In this document: positions 52,447-62,121 of the stretch, one piece after another
Layout of the letters: each line of letters starts with the position of its first letter
Position numbering within the stretch: position 1 is the first letter of the stretch
Assembly (NCBI GenBank): GCA_010202265.1
Contig: CP047918.1
Coordinates: 124,001 to 188,000 of the forward strand
DNA from: Candidatus Saccharibacteria bacterium oral taxon 955
GTDB taxonomy: Bacteria > Patescibacteriota > Saccharimonadia > Saccharimonadales > Saccharimonadaceae
Length of the DNA stretch: 64,000 bases
Direction: 5' to 3'
Program-made: the position numbers and the translations under genes
Notes under the pieces: model-generated
Database searches by the model: none
What the model was told of the DNA's origin: nothing
What the model saw: the letters and a program-made list of their open reading frames with translations, nothing else

Positions 52447-53232
52447 ATGGATTTATTAAGGTCACACAAACGACGCTCTCGCCTCAGTGAGGCGGTCTAT
52501 ATTTTGTTAAATATTGGACTTGCGGTGACGTTATTTGCGATTGTACGAGTTGTACAGACACCGTGGTTGGCGCTAGTTTTGGTTTTACTTAGTAAGTGGC
52601 GAGCGCTTGCGGTTCGTCCACGATTCTGGTTTGCTAACCTTGTCGCTAATATGGTTGATATTATCGTCGGGGTTAGTGCTGTTATCTTGCTATATGCGGC
52701 TGACGGCCAGATTTGGCTGCAGGTAGCGATGACCGTCCTGCACGTGGTCTGGCTTCTCTTCATCAAGCCTCGTTCCAAGAGGGCCTATATGGCAGCGCAA
52801 GCGGGTATAGCGGTCTTTCTCGGTGTCACATCGCTTTCGATGGTGTCATATGCGTGGGATGCTACGTTTTTCGTTCTCGGCATGTGGGTTATTGGGTATG
52901 TAGCGGCACGGCATGTTTTGGGAAGCTATAGTGAACCGCATACGACACTCTATAGTCTCGTGACTGGTTTTGTATTTGCGGAATTTGGTTGGATCGGCTT
53001 TCACTGGCTCATGGCTTATCAGCCGGGGGTTGGGTTTGGGTCGGTAAAGATGTCTCAGTTGGCTGTGTTTGCGACACTGTTTGCGCTGGTTGCTGAACGT
53101 GCGTATGCGAGCTACCATCGCTATGGAAAGGTGCGGACTAGTGAGGTGATATTGCCGATTATACTGACAGTGTCAATTATGATTGCTATGTATGTGCTCG
53201 CCGTGATTAAGGGAGTAGATGCACTACTGTAG
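52447..53232 (+). CDS. Polytopic membrane protein, unknown
   Basis: 261 residues with seven to eight hydrophobic segments and a short basic N-terminus. No family recognised. TATAAT (52429-52434) lies 12 bp before the ATG with no Shine-Dalgarno site. It lies 21 bp after the LCP gene and 28 bp before the HtrA gene, so it probably belongs to an envelope operon. Confidence 0.65.
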   Translation: MDLLRSHKRRSRLSEAVYILLNIGLAVTLFAIVRVVQTPWLALVLVLLSKWRALAVRPRFWFANLVANMVDIIVGVSAVILLYAADGQIWLQVAMTVLHVVWLLFIKPRSKRAYMAAQAGIAVFLGVTSLSMVSYAWDATFFVLGMWVIGYVAARHVLGSYSEPHTTLYSLVTGFVFAEFGWIGFHWLMAYQPGVGFGSVKMSQLAVFATLFALVAERAYASYHRYGKVRTSEVILPIILTVSIMIAMYVLAVIKGVDALL

Positions 53233-53260
53233 TGTGAGCTAAAAGAATAGGAGGGATAGG

Positions 53261-54412
53261 GTGAATAAAAATCATCAGTCTGTTGATAATCGTGTTAAGC
53301 AGGTCGTATGGATTGTCGTAATTGTTGGTGTGCTTATTTTGGGCGCAACTGTTACGGCTGGAATGTATTTGTACACGCGCGTGAATAACACATCGATATC
53401 TGAGAGGAATAGACCAAAACATGATGGCAATCTCGCTAGCACGAGCGACGAAGCGTTAATTTCTAGAGTAGTTGACGCGGCGTCTCCTAGCGTTGTCTCG
53501 ATTATGACGAATGTATCAACGCGGACTATGTTTGGTGCAGCTCAACAGCAAGCGGCCGGCACAGGAGTGGTCGTCAGCGCAGATGGGTATATCTTGACCA
53601 ATAAGCATGTTGTATCTGGGGCGACTGCAGTTACGATAGTAATGAGTGATGGTACGATTTATGAAAAAGTTTCGTTGGTGGGTGTTGATCCGCTTAACGA
53701 TATTGCATATCTAAAGATTGACGGAGCAAAGGGGCTGAAGCCGGCCTCGCTAGGAGACTCATCAACAGTTCGTGTTGGGCAAGGGGTGATTGCGATTGGT
53801 AATGCGCTTGGCCAGTATCAAAATACCGTGTCGAGTGGAATTATATCTGGCAAGGGGCGTCCAGTAAGCGCTGGTAGCGAAAATGGCTCAACCAGTGAGT
53901 CGCTTAGTGACCTATTGCAGACAGACGCCGCGATCAACCCCGGCAACTCTGGTGGACCATTACTTAATCGTAGTGGACAGGTGATTGGTATTAATACTGC
54001 CGTTGCCGCCAATGCGGAAGGGATTGGGTTTGCGATTCCAATTAATGCGGTCAAAGGCACACTGGTGTCGGTGATTTCTGGCAAGGGTGTGCAGAGATCA
54101 TATATAGGGCTGCGCTACGTACCGGTTACGCCAGCAATTGCCAAGCGCTTCAACCTTCCAGTCAAGCAGGGGGCGTACGTTGTGAGCGATGGCGCTACTA
54201 GTGCCGTCGAGACTGGTGGTCCAGCTGATAAGGCGGGAATTTCTGAAAAGGACATAATTACCAAGATTAACGGCGCTAGTGTCGGTGAGGCGGGCGGAGT
54301 GTCAACGTTAATTGGGGCTTATGCGCCAGGAGAAACGGTGACGGTAACTTATTTACGAGGTGGCTCAGAGCGCACGACAAAAGTGACGCTGGCGACATAT
54401 CGAGCTAATTAG
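53261..54412 (+). CDS. HtrA/DegP-type serine protease with PDZ domain
   Basis: 383 residues. A single N-terminal membrane helix tethers a trypsin-like domain: His in TNKHVV, Asp in DPLNDIAYL and Ser in NPGNSGGPLLN. One PDZ domain follows (GAYVVSDGATSAVETGGPADKAGI). It digests or refolds misfolded exported proteins. Start is GTG 53261 after AGGAGGGATAGG. Confidence 0.94.
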   Translation: MNKNHQSVDNRVKQVVWIVVIVGVLILGATVTAGMYLYTRVNNTSISERNRPKHDGNLASTSDEALISRVVDAASPSVVSIMTNVSTRTMFGAAQQQAAGTGVVVSADGYILTNKHVVSGATAVTIVMSDGTIYEKVSLVGVDPLNDIAYLKIDGAKGLKPASLGDSSTVRVGQGVIAIGNALGQYQNTVSSGIISGKGRPVSAGSENGSTSESLSDLLQTDAAINPGNSGGPLLNRSGQVIGINTAVAANAEGIGFAIPINAVKGTLVSVISGKGVQRSYIGLRYVPVTPAIAKRFNLPVKQGAYVVSDGATSAVETGGPADKAGISEKDIITKINGASVGEAGGVSTLIGAYAPGETVTVTYLRGGSERTTKVTLATYRAN

Positions 54413-55226
54413 TCTGCTTAAAAGCTATAGCATATCCATCAGTTGCTATGTGTGCTAGATGGACCTTCTGACATAGTTGGAGGATGGTGTCGTGCTGGAC
54501 GGGGTCGGCTTCGAGGATTAATAACCCACCTGGTGTGAGGCGGCCTCTTAGCTGAGTAATTAGCTGGCTGATTAGAGAGAGTCCGTTTTGCTCTGCAAAA
54601 AGAGCTATTGCTGGCTCGACATTTGTCTCGGGTGATCTATCCCACGATCGGTCGACGTAGGGGAGATTAGCTATGATGACATCAAATACGCCAGGTATAT
54701 CTGACAATAGATCGCTACGACACGTGACTACATCGGCACGTAGGGCTGATGCGTTATGTCTGGCGACACTGAGCGCGTGGCGACTGATGTCGGTCAGGGT
54801 GACCGATAGGCGAGGAAGCTCGAGCTTTGCAGTGATACCTAGGCATCCGCTCCCAGTGCCAATGTCAACAAGCCGTGTGGCTTTTTGGGGGACGCATTGC
54901 TTAAGGAGAGTAATGATAGCCTCTGATTCTGGTCGAGGTATCAGTACACTTGGGGTAACCTTGAACAACCGCGAATAAAATTCCTTGTGACCAATAATAT
55001 AGGCGATCGGTGTGCGGTCGAGGCGCAGGTCAAGGCGTGCGTTTGCTATCTCTAGATCGCGAATGTTAATTGTTTCGTCGCCGTGGGCATGAAGCCAGGT
55101 GCGACTTTTGCGTAGGGTGTGGGCGAGAATTATCTCAGCGTCCAGGAGGGCGCTAGGTATACCGACGCTAGCTAACTGTTCGGCTGCGTCACGTAGCCAT
55201 ATTCGGATAGGATATGTTTTTGACAT
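54405..55226 (-). CDS. prmC: Release factor glutamine methyltransferase PrmC
   Basis: 273 residues. DIGTGSGCLGI is the SAM motif. The catalytic motif reads NLPYVD in place of NPPYxD. It methylates the GGQ glutamine of RF1. It lies directly downstream of prfA on the same strand, separated by 84 bp, a usual prfA-prmC order. Start is ATG 55226 (or GTG 55235). It overlaps convergent htrA by 8 bp. Confidence 0.9.
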   Translation of the reverse strand: MSKTYPIRIWLRDAAEQLASVGIPSALLDAEIILAHTLRKSRTWLHAHGDETINIRDLEIANARLDLRLDRTPIAYIIGHKEFYSRLFKVTPSVLIPRPESEAIITLLKQCVPQKATRLVDIGTGSGCLGITAKLELPRLSVTLTDISRHALSVARHNASALRADVVTCRSDLLSDIPGVFDVIIANLPYVDRSWDRSPETNVEPAIALFAEQNGLSLISQLITQLRGRLTPGGLLILEADPVQHDTILQLCQKVHLAHIATDGYAIAFKQTN

Positions 55227-55310
55227 ATTTGTCACTATATTCTGAATTATACTATGGAGTAGTTTACCTGGCTAGCCTGGATAGAGCTCGCTAGTTTTTT
55301 TGTGGGCACC

Positions 55311-56384
55311 CTAGGAGTGTTCAATACCCTGAGCTTTGAGTTCCCGCTCGGTAGCTTGAAGGCGGTCGAGTATGTCGTCGATGTCGCCATTCATGGCGGC
55401 GGGGATATTACTGCGACTGTAGCCAATTCTGTGGTCGGTAATTCGATCTTGAGGGAAGTTATAGGTGCGAATTTTTTCACTTCGATCGCCTGAGCCGATT
55501 AGGCCACGGCGTTCTGCAGTGAGCTTAGCATTCTCTTCGTCAATCTTTTGTTGAAGTAAGCGAGATCGTAGGACGCTTAGGGCTTTTTCCTTATTTTTGA
55601 TTTGTGATTTTTCGTCTTGGTTTTGAACAACCAAACCAGTCGGTAGGTGGGTAATTCGCACTGCTGAATCTGTCGTATTGACGCTTTGCCCACCATGGCC
55701 ACCTGATCGATAAACATCAATACGCAGATCATTTGGGTTGATATCGATATCTGTCTCCTCGGCCTCGGGGAGTACGGCTACCGTAACGGTACTAGTGTGG
55801 ATGCGACCCTGGGACTCGGTTGCTGGAACGCGCTGGACGCGATGTACGCCACTTTCAAATTTAAGTTTAGAGTACGGCGAATCTCCCTTGATACTGAAAA
55901 TGACTTCCTTGTATCCGCCAGTATCGTTTGCGCTCTCACTCATTAGCTCGGTGCGCAAGCCATGTGCTTCACAGTAGCGGAGGAACATCCGGTAGAGCTC
56001 AGCTGCAAATAGCGAGGCTTCGTCACCACCAGCGCCAGCACGTATCTCCATGATGATATTCTTGTCGTCATTTGGATCTTTTGGGGTCAGCATGATGAAC
56101 AGGTCATTTTCAATCTGTTTAAGCTTTGCCTCATCTTCGGGGATTTCTAGTTTGGCAAGCTCGGCGAGTTCATCGTTGCCGTTTGCTAGCTCGCGCGCCT
56201 CGGCTAGTTGCTTCTCGAGGGTTTCGCGCTCAGAAGCTTTCGCGATGATCGCATCAAGTTCGTTGAAGCGCTTATTATTTTTCATGAAATCAGGACTGTT
56301 AAATGCAAGCGGGTCTGCTAAAAACTCGCCGAGTCGCTGTTTTTCGGCGGTTAGGTCATCGATGTTGAGTTCAATCCTTGGCAT
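55311..56384 (-). CDS. prfA: Peptide chain release factor 1
   Basis: 357 residues. The anticodon-mimic tripeptide is PAT (in [13 protein letters not shown]), typical of RF1 which reads UAA and [19 protein letters not shown] contains the catalytic GGQ. Start ATG 56384 ([10 protein letters not shown]) follows a GGGGATAAG box; ATG 56396 lies in a TACAAT box and is less likely. No RF2 is in the window. UGA is a rare stop here. Confidence 0.94.
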   Translation of the reverse strand: MPRIELNIDDLTAEKQRLGEFLADPLAFNSPDFMKNNKRFNELDAIIAKASERETLEKQLAEARELANGNDELAELAKLEIPEDEAKLKQIENDLFIMLTPKDPNDDKNIIMEIRAGAGGDEASLFAAELYRMFLRYCEAHGLRTELMSESANDTGGYKEVIFSIKGDSPYSKLKFESGVHRVQRVPATESQGRIHTSTVTVAVLPEAEETDIDINPNDLRIDVYRSGGHGGQSVNTTDSAVRITHLPTGLVVQNQDEKSQIKNKEKALSVLRSRLLQQKIDEENAKLTAERRGLIGSGDRSEKIRTYNFPQDRITDHRIGYSRSNIPAAMNGDIDDILDRLQATERELKAQGIEHS

Positions 56385-56416
56385 GCTTATCCCCATTGTA
56401 CGCTATATTACATAAA

Positions 56417-56446
56417 CAAAGAGGCTGTACTAGACGACAGCCTCTT
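56417..56446 (-). terminator. Terminator between rpmE and prfA
   Basis: A 10-bp stem (56419-56428 with 56437-56446) with an 8-nt loop. On the minus strand it ends rpmE transcription with a T-rich tail. Confidence 0.7.
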
Positions 56447-56456
56447 GGGACTAGTA

Positions 56457-56777
56457 CTATTTGTCCGCTTTTGCGGCTTTTTTGGCGTTTTGCTTCTTTG
56501 CTTTTGCAGCAAGTGCGGCGCGACGCTCTTCGGCGACCTTTGCACGAGCCTTGAATCGGTCGACGCGACCTTCGGTGTCGACGATTTTTTCCTCACCAGT
56601 AAAGAACGGGTGAGATTTGCTAGAGATGTGAATCTTGACTAGTGGGTATTCGTTGCCGTCTTCCCATTTGATCGTTTCACTCGTTTGCGCTGTTGATTGT
56701 GTCAAGAACGCAAAGCCCGCTACTTCGTCGCTAAATACGACTGGGCGGTAGTCTTGTGGGTGAATACTGCTTTTCAT
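56457..56777 (-). CDS. rpmE: Ribosomal protein bL31, zinc-free (type B) with Lys/Ala tail
   Basis: 106 residues. [17 protein letters not shown] and [21 protein letters not shown] match L31 of the type B (cysteine-less) form; none of the zinc cysteines of type A is present. A basic Lys/Ala-rich tail of ~30 residues is a lineage extension. Confidence 0.93.
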   Translation of the reverse strand: MKSSIHPQDYRPVVFSDEVAGFAFLTQSTAQTSETIKWEDGNEYPLVKIHISSKSHPFFTGEEKIVDTEGRVDRFKARAKVAEERRAALAAKAKKQNAKKAAKADK

Positions 56778-56868
56778 AACCTGCCTAGTTTAACAGATGA
56801 GGGAGATAATGTCAAAAAGTCTGATTCTATATAGCCTCCAGGATGGGCTGAGATATAATTAAAGTGAA

Positions 56869-57363
56869 ATGAAGCGTATAATTGAACGGTTCGCGCCAGC
56901 TATAGTGTACCTTCCTGATCTCCTAGATCACGTTTTCAGGTATAAGCACAAGCCCAGAACGCGGGTATTTATCTTGCGTCAAAATGGGACAGACAGACAG
57001 CTTTTACTGGTTCGTAACCTCCTAACGCCACGAGTGTGGTCGTTGCCGGGTGGCGGTATTAAGCGAGGCGAAGACAAGTTTGCCGCAGCTAAGCGAGAAC
57101 TTGAAGAAGAGCTTAGTGTGCGTAGCTACACGAGTTTTGATTTTTTGTTTGATAGAACGATGTCTAAGCGGGGTGTTGAGTGGTCGTATTATTATTTTCT
57201 AGCGACCACAGAGGAGAATATAGGTAAGCTAGGGTTTGATGTATCAGAAGCGCGGTGGGTATCGTTTGACGAAATAGAGTCTCTTGCGCTTGATATCTCA
57301 CTCAATAGGGAGGATTTATCGGATGTTAGGCATAGAATTGACCATTCTGCTCAGAACAGATGA
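56869..57363 (+). CDS. Nudix hydrolase
   Basis: 164 residues. The Nudix box GGIKRGEDKFAAAKRELEEEL fits GX5EX7REUXEE. It hydrolyses a nucleoside diphosphate linked to X; substrate unknown. TATAAT (56854-56859) lies 9 bp before the ATG, a leaderless start. Its last 38 bp overlap the convergent gene at 57326. It ends in TGA. Confidence 0.88.
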   Translation: MKRIIERFAPAIVYLPDLLDHVFRYKHKPRTRVFILRQNGTDRQLLLVRNLLTPRVWSLPGGGIKRGEDKFAAAKRELEEELSVRSYTSFDFLFDRTMSKRGVEWSYYYFLATTEENIGKLGFDVSEARWVSFDEIESLALDISLNREDLSDVRHRIDHSAQNR

Positions 57364-58162
57364 TGCGTTCAGAGATGTTGCCTAGGAGCTTGTTTGACTG
57401 CGCTAATTCCTGAAAGTTAACGAGGTCAAGGTACTTTATAGCGTATTTTGCAATTAGCATAGGCAACTCACGTTGCTTGAGTAGTTCTTTTAAATTATTT
57501 GCACTGTAGTAGGCGTCGACATCGTTCTGAAATGCCATGAATGGGTCTAGGTTGCTGGTTGAGCTATCGGATAGACTTAGGCCTTGTAGTTTTGACTGTA
57601 ATAAATTCACTTTCTCAGTGTCTTTGCGCTTGATCCCACTTATGTAGCGCGTATAGTAGAGACCGATATGGGAGTATGGCGAAAGGACGGGCAGAGAAAC
57701 TGAACCGTCGTTTGCCTCGACCGTCCATGTATCCTCGATCAGTTTTCGGTCAACGTTGTGGCATATGGCACCTGCTCGGAGTGAGAGCGTCTCGTCATTC
57801 TCTTCGATAAACTCAGAGGTGAAGCGTACTCGTCGATTTTTTATCTCTTTTGAATTGTAGCCAGAAGCTGATACGGGGGCTGACGTACGGGCCGCTAGTT
57901 CTGTTTGAACTGATCGGCACACTTCGGGGCGAGACGTAAAGACTTTGATGTCAATATCCCTAACTGTTCCATTGCTACGAAGTGTTGTGATTGTATCTAG
58001 CTCATCACGGTCTACGTTAATTGTTTTAATATCTTCGTGAAATACGCCAGAAGACAGCAACATTAGATCAGTTGCTATGCCGCCCACAAGGGCTAATCGT
58101 GTCGATAGGGCATCTGTAGCTGAAATTCTTTCGAGCGAGCACCCAATACTTGACTGTTCCAT
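57326..58162 (-). CDS. Possible nucleotidyltransferase-like protein
   Basis: 278 residues. LALVGGIATDLML and then GTVRDIDIKVF resemble the GG ... DxD core of the minimal nucleotidyltransferase fold. The rest is mixed alpha/beta and then helical. The fold assignment is weak. No antitoxin-like partner is adjacent. It overlaps the convergent Nudix gene by 38 bp. Confidence 0.6.
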   Translation of the reverse strand: MEQSSIGCSLERISATDALSTRLALVGGIATDLMLLSSGVFHEDIKTINVDRDELDTITTLRSNGTVRDIDIKVFTSRPEVCRSVQTELAARTSAPVSASGYNSKEIKNRRVRFTSEFIEENDETLSLRAGAICHNVDRKLIEDTWTVEANDGSVSLPVLSPYSHIGLYYTRYISGIKRKDTEKVNLLQSKLQGLSLSDSSTSNLDPFMAFQNDVDAYYSANNLKELLKQRELPMLIAKYAIKYLDLVNFQELAQSNKLLGNISERIICSEQNGQFYA

Positions 58163-58164
58163 AC

Positions 58165-58193
58165 TTGTTATATTGCTGTAATACTGTTATAAT
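58165..58193 (+). promoter_or_regulatory. rpsB-tsf promoter
   Basis: TTGTTA (58165-58170) and TATAAT (58188-58193) with a 17-bp spacer; about 75-nt leader before rpsB. Confidence 0.7.
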
Positions 58194-58275
58194 TTATTAT
58201 TGTAACAAACTTTAATGAAACAACATTCGCTAAAGGTATCCTTAGATGATGCGAATGTGAAGGGAGAAGGATATC

Positions 58276-58968
58276 ATGGCCGTAGAGGTTGATATCAAGG
58301 CTTTGCTCGAAGCTGGTGTCCATTTTGGACACAAAACGAGCCGTTGGCACCCAAAGATGGCGCCATATATTCATAGCAAGCGTCAGGATAGTCATATCAT
58401 TGACCTGACAAAAACTGTCGAACAGCTAGACAAGGCTTTGCCGTTCTTGACTAAAGTTGCGGCAACTAAGCAGATTCTTTTTGTTGGTACCAAGAAGCAG
58501 GCAAAAGACATCGTAAAGAGTGCGGCAGAGCGTGCGGGACAGCCGTATGTCACTGAGCGATGGATTGGCGGTATGTTGACTAACGTAACGACGGTTAATG
58601 CCCAGATCAAGAAGCTAAAGGATCTTGAGCGTCGTATGGCTTCGGGCGACCTAGAGAAGCGCTACAACAAGCTTGAGGTGCAACGCTATCAAGAGGAAAT
58701 CGACAACCTAAATCTAAAGTACGGTGGCATAAAAGAGCTGAATGGTCGACCAGGCGCAATGATCGTCGTTGATACGCTTGTTGACAGCAATGCAATCGCA
58801 GAGGCGAAAAATCTCGGGATTCCAGTAATCGGTCTTGTCGATACGAATGCCGACCCAAGTAAGGTCGATTATGTAATTCCTGCAAATGATGATGCGATCA
58901 AAGGTATCCAGCTGATGCTTGACTACTTTGTTTCAGCAATCACCGAAGGTAAAAATAAAGCAGAATAA
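58276..58968 (+). CDS. rpsB: Ribosomal protein uS2
   Basis: 230 residues. MAVEVDIKALLEAGVHFGHKTSRWHPKM is the classic start, and IIDLTKTVEQL and LVDTNADPSKVDYVIPANDDAI are conserved. AAGGGAGAAGG precedes the ATG. It leads the tsf operon. Confidence 0.97.
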   Translation: MAVEVDIKALLEAGVHFGHKTSRWHPKMAPYIHSKRQDSHIIDLTKTVEQLDKALPFLTKVAATKQILFVGTKKQAKDIVKSAAERAGQPYVTERWIGGMLTNVTTVNAQIKKLKDLERRMASGDLEKRYNKLEVQRYQEEIDNLNLKYGGIKELNGRPGAMIVVDTLVDSNAIAEAKNLGIPVIGLVDTNADPSKVDYVIPANDDAIKGIQLMLDYFVSAITEGKNKAE

Positions 58969-58978
58969 TAGGGGGCGT

Positions 58979-59575
58979 ATGGCAGTATCAATTGAAGATA
59001 TCAAGAAGCTCAAAGAGCTTACCGGTGTTGGTCTAACTGACGCTAAAGCAGCACTTGTTGAGGCTGACGGTGATTTTGACAAAGCCCTTGAGGCGATGCG
59101 CAAAAAAGGCCTGACAAAAGCCGAGAAAAAAGGTGACCGCGAAACTCGCGAGGGATTGATCGAAAGCTATGTCCATTCAGGTCGTATCGGTGTTGTTGTG
59201 GAGGTAAACTGCGAGACAGATTTTGTTGCGCGTCTTCCAGAGTTTAAGGAGTTTGCGCATCAAATTGCGATGCAGATTGCTGCAATGAATCCTCAGTTTG
59301 CGACGATGGATGATATTCCGGCTAACGTTCTAGAAGCTAAGAAACAGGAGCTTCTAGAGAGCGAAAGCCTAAAGAGCAAGCCAGAGAATATGCGTGAGCA
59401 GATTGTCGAGGGCCAACTCAAGAAGTACTTTGCAGAGCGAGTGCTTGTAGAGCAGGCATTTGTTCTAGACGACAGCAAGACAGTGGGTGATCGTATCAAG
59501 GAGCAGATTGCGCTATCAGGCGAGAACATTCGCGTTAGCCAGTTTAAGCGCATAGAGCTTGGTGTTACCGAGTAG
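58979..59575 (+). CDS. tsf: Elongation factor Ts (short form)
   Basis: 198 residues, about the length of the short EF-Ts of Thermus. LKELTGVGLTDAKAALVEADGDFDKAL is the N-terminal UBA-like domain; VNCETDFVAR is the core motif. It recharges EF-Tu with GTP. ATG 58979 follows an AGGGGG box; a longer frame from 58919 lies inside rpsB. Confidence 0.95.
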   Translation: MAVSIEDIKKLKELTGVGLTDAKAALVEADGDFDKALEAMRKKGLTKAEKKGDRETREGLIESYVHSGRIGVVVEVNCETDFVARLPEFKEFAHQIAMQIAAMNPQFATMDDIPANVLEAKKQELLESESLKSKPENMREQIVEGQLKKYFAERVLVEQAFVLDDSKTVGDRIKEQIALSGENIRVSQFKRIELGVTE

Positions 59576-59600
59576 GCCACGTATAAATTTGCTAATTGAT

Positions 59601-59636
59601 CAAAAATCGGGACTTTTAGGTCTCGGTTTTTGATTT
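59601..59636 (+). terminator. Terminator after tsf
   Basis: A 13-bp stem (59601-59613 with 59620-59632, two G-T pairs), 6-nt loop, then TGATTTT. It ends rpsB-tsf and separates it from frr. Confidence 0.8.
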
Positions 59637-59708
59637 TGGCCGTTTTTTGGGTCGGACGGGTAAGTGTCTATCTGATATACTAAGTAGCAGATAATTTTGG
59701 AGGATGAC

Positions 59709-60263
59709 ATGTTTAACACAGATGAATACGAGCTAAGAATGCAAGGTGTTACTGAGCATTTTCAGGCTGAGCTGGCAAAGGTTAGAACTGGGCGGGCGCA
59801 CCCTGGGATGCTTGATGGGATCAAGGTCGAGGCGTATGGCGCCGAGATGCCGCTTAATCAGGTGGCCAATGTCACCGCTCCAGAAGCTCAGCTGCTCCAG
59901 ATTACACCATTTGATCCAAGCAATATTCAACAGATTGCAGCAGCGATCCGCAATGACCAGAGCCTTGGACTTAATCCAAGCGATGATGGCCGAGTCGTCC
60001 GCGTGCCAGTTCCTCCGCTAACCGAGGAGCGTCGTCGTCAGCTAGTCAAGCAGGCGGCCGAGAAGCTCGAAGAGGCGCGTATTGCCTTGAGAAACGTTCG
60101 TCAGGACGGTCTAAAAGAGGCGAAGCGTAAGAAGGAGGGCAAGGAGTTGTCCGAGGATGATGTAAAGCTCGTTGAAAAAGAAATCGATCGCTTGATATCT
60201 GAGTCGCAGGCGAAGCTTGAGGAAATATTTAAGGCAAAAGAAAAGGATATCCTCACGCTCTAA
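59709..60263 (+). CDS. frr: Ribosome recycling factor
   Basis: 184 residues. KVRTGRAHPGMLDGIKVEAYG and the hinge near LEEARIALRNVRQDGLKEAK are typical of RRF. It splits post-termination ribosomes with EF-G. ATG 59709 has GGAGG five bases upstream. The pyrH gene that usually separates tsf and frr is absent. A TATACT at 59676-59681 may give frr its own promoter. Confidence 0.96.
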   Translation: MFNTDEYELRMQGVTEHFQAELAKVRTGRAHPGMLDGIKVEAYGAEMPLNQVANVTAPEAQLLQITPFDPSNIQQIAAAIRNDQSLGLNPSDDGRVVRVPVPPLTEERRRQLVKQAAEKLEEARIALRNVRQDGLKEAKRKKEGKELSEDDVKLVEKEIDRLISESQAKLEEIFKAKEKDILTL

Positions 60264-60958
60264 TGTCAGAAGATTGTACTGTTCCGATGCATGTCGGATA
60301 TATTGTTGACGGCAATCGACGCTGGGCGAAGGACCGTGGGTTGTCGGCTAGTCAAGGTCATACCGCAGGGTACGAAAAGATCAAGGAGATTGTGGTTGAA
60401 ACCTGTAGGCGTGGTGTGCCGTATGTTAGTGCATACGTTTTTAGTACAGAAAACTGGAGACGAAGTAAGGTCGAGGTCGATTGGTTGATGGAGCTGATTG
60501 TTCGAATGCTTAAAAAAGATATCCACGTATTTACTGAAAACAATATTCGTTTGAGGATAGTAGGGGTGAGAGATCGTCTGAGTAAGCGAGTTATAAGTGC
60601 GATAAATGAGGCGGAGGCGATAACCAAACATCTCACTGGAGGAACGTTTATTGCATGTTTTAATTATGGTGGTCAACAAGAAATTGTCGATGCGGTCAAT
60701 AAGGTTCGCCAGGAAGTGGATTCAAGCCGAGATTTGACTGTTAACGAGTTTGCACAATTTTTGTATACACCCGACGTACCGCCGTGTGATGTGATAGTCA
60801 GAACGAGTGGTGAAAAGAGGTTGTCAAACTTTATGCTGTGGCGTAGCGCATATAGTGAGTTTGTCTTTTTGAAAAAGGCCTGGCCTGAGATGACAAAGAG
60901 AGATGTCGTCAGTATACTGAAAAAATATGCGCGTCGATCGCGCAGGTTTGGAGGATAA
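60263..60958 (+). CDS. uppS: Undecaprenyl diphosphate synthase
   Basis: 231 residues. HVGYIVDGNRRWAKDRGL is the first conserved box, SAYVFSTENWRR the second, and SNFMLWRSAYSEFVF the last. It makes the lipid carrier for wall glycan and LCP ligase substrates. The start overlaps frr stop (TAATG). No cdsA or dxr follows, unlike the usual cluster. Confidence 0.94.
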   Translation: MSEDCTVPMHVGYIVDGNRRWAKDRGLSASQGHTAGYEKIKEIVVETCRRGVPYVSAYVFSTENWRRSKVEVDWLMELIVRMLKKDIHVFTENNIRLRIVGVRDRLSKRVISAINEAEAITKHLTGGTFIACFNYGGQQEIVDAVNKVRQEVDSSRDLTVNEFAQFLYTPDVPPCDVIVRTSGEKRLSNFMLWRSAYSEFVFLKKAWPEMTKRDVVSILKKYARRSRRFGG

Positions 60959-60962
60959 GGGG

Positions 60963-62117
60963 ATGATAGTCGGGATTATCGTAGGGGTTATTGTGCTAAC
61001 GCTACTTGTCGTAGCGCACGAACTCGGACATGCGCTAGTCGCAAAAAAACACGGTACTGTTGTTGAAGAATTTGGTGTCGGATTTCCTCCGAAGTTGTGG
61101 AGCAAAAAGATCCCAAATAGTATTCTAGGAAAAAATGTTGAATACAGTATTAACTGGTTGCCACTTGGCGGTTTTGTTCGTCTACAAGGGGAACATGACG
61201 ACGATACAAATAAGGGTGATTATGGTGCGATGACGTTTTGGCAGAAGACTCAGGTCTTGCTGGCTGGTGTTGCGGTTAACTGGTTGTTGGCGGTAGTTCT
61301 TTTGACGGTTCTCGCCCTATTCGGTATGCCAAAGATTCTTTCAAACCAGTTTTATGTTGCTTCTGACGCACAATTTATTAGCCAGCCCGTAGAGCTAGTG
61401 TCGGTGACATCTGGTTTACCGGCTGATAAAGCGGGACTGAAACCAGGTGATAAAATTCTTCGATTTGATGGTCAGACTCTAGATAGCGCAAAGAGACTGT
61501 CGGAATTAGCTACCGCTAACAAAGGCAGGACAGTTAGTGTAATCTATTCACGACATGGTACCGAGCGTGAGGCCAAGGTAACTCTCAGGAAAGACAATTC
61601 AGACCAAAAGGGCTTTTTAGGGGCGGGGCCGACTCAACGGGAGCTGATAAGATCAACTTGGTCGGCGCCAATTGTTGGGCTTTGCACGACGGCACAGATG
61701 ACTTGGGTTACTTTTGAGGGTCTCGGTCAACTGGTAGGAAATGGTGTGTCTGGTTTGCTCATGAAGCTGAGCCCCGATAGGGCGCTTCAAGAGCAGGCTA
61801 ATAAAAGTTTGTCGGCGGTTGGTGATAGTGTCGCCGGACCATTAGCAATTTTTGGTATTATATTCCCAGCAGCTGAAAAAGCAGGATTCACTTATGTGTT
61901 GATGATCGCTGCCGTAATCTCCTTGACGCTAGCAGTAATGAATGTGTTGCCGATCCCGGCGCTTGATGGTGGTCGTTGGTTTGTTACGGCTCTTTATCGT
62001 GTCCTCAGAAAGCCGCTTACAAAAGAGGTTGAAGAGCGTATCCATGGGATTGGTTTTATGGTTCTGGTATTTTTAGTAGCCCTCGTTACGATTGCGGATA
62101 TCGGAAAGCTTCGATAA
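60963..62117 (+). CDS. rseP: Site-2 intramembrane metalloprotease RseP
   Basis: 384 residues. The zinc site HELGH is in the first helix (AHELGHALVA) and NVLPIPALDGG in the third; one PDZ domain lies between (SGLPADKAGLKPGDKIL). It cuts membrane proteins such as anti-sigma factors. ATG 60963 follows GGAGG eight bases upstream; a frame from 60927 is inside uppS. Confidence 0.93.
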   Translation: MIVGIIVGVIVLTLLVVAHELGHALVAKKHGTVVEEFGVGFPPKLWSKKIPNSILGKNVEYSINWLPLGGFVRLQGEHDDDTNKGDYGAMTFWQKTQVLLAGVAVNWLLAVVLLTVLALFGMPKILSNQFYVASDAQFISQPVELVSVTSGLPADKAGLKPGDKILRFDGQTLDSAKRLSELATANKGRTVSVIYSRHGTEREAKVTLRKDNSDQKGFLGAGPTQRELIRSTWSAPIVGLCTTAQMTWVTFEGLGQLVGNGVSGLLMKLSPDRALQEQANKSLSAVGDSVAGPLAIFGIIFPAAEKAGFTYVLMIAAVISLTLAVMNVLPIPALDGGRWFVTALYRVLRKPLTKEVEERIHGIGFMVLVFLVALVTIADIGKLR

Positions 62118-62121
62118 TGCT

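Noticed and set aside
58919..58978. Upstream extension of tsf
   Set aside because: The extra codons overlap rpsB and the family start MAVSIEDIKK at 58979 has a good ribosome-binding site.
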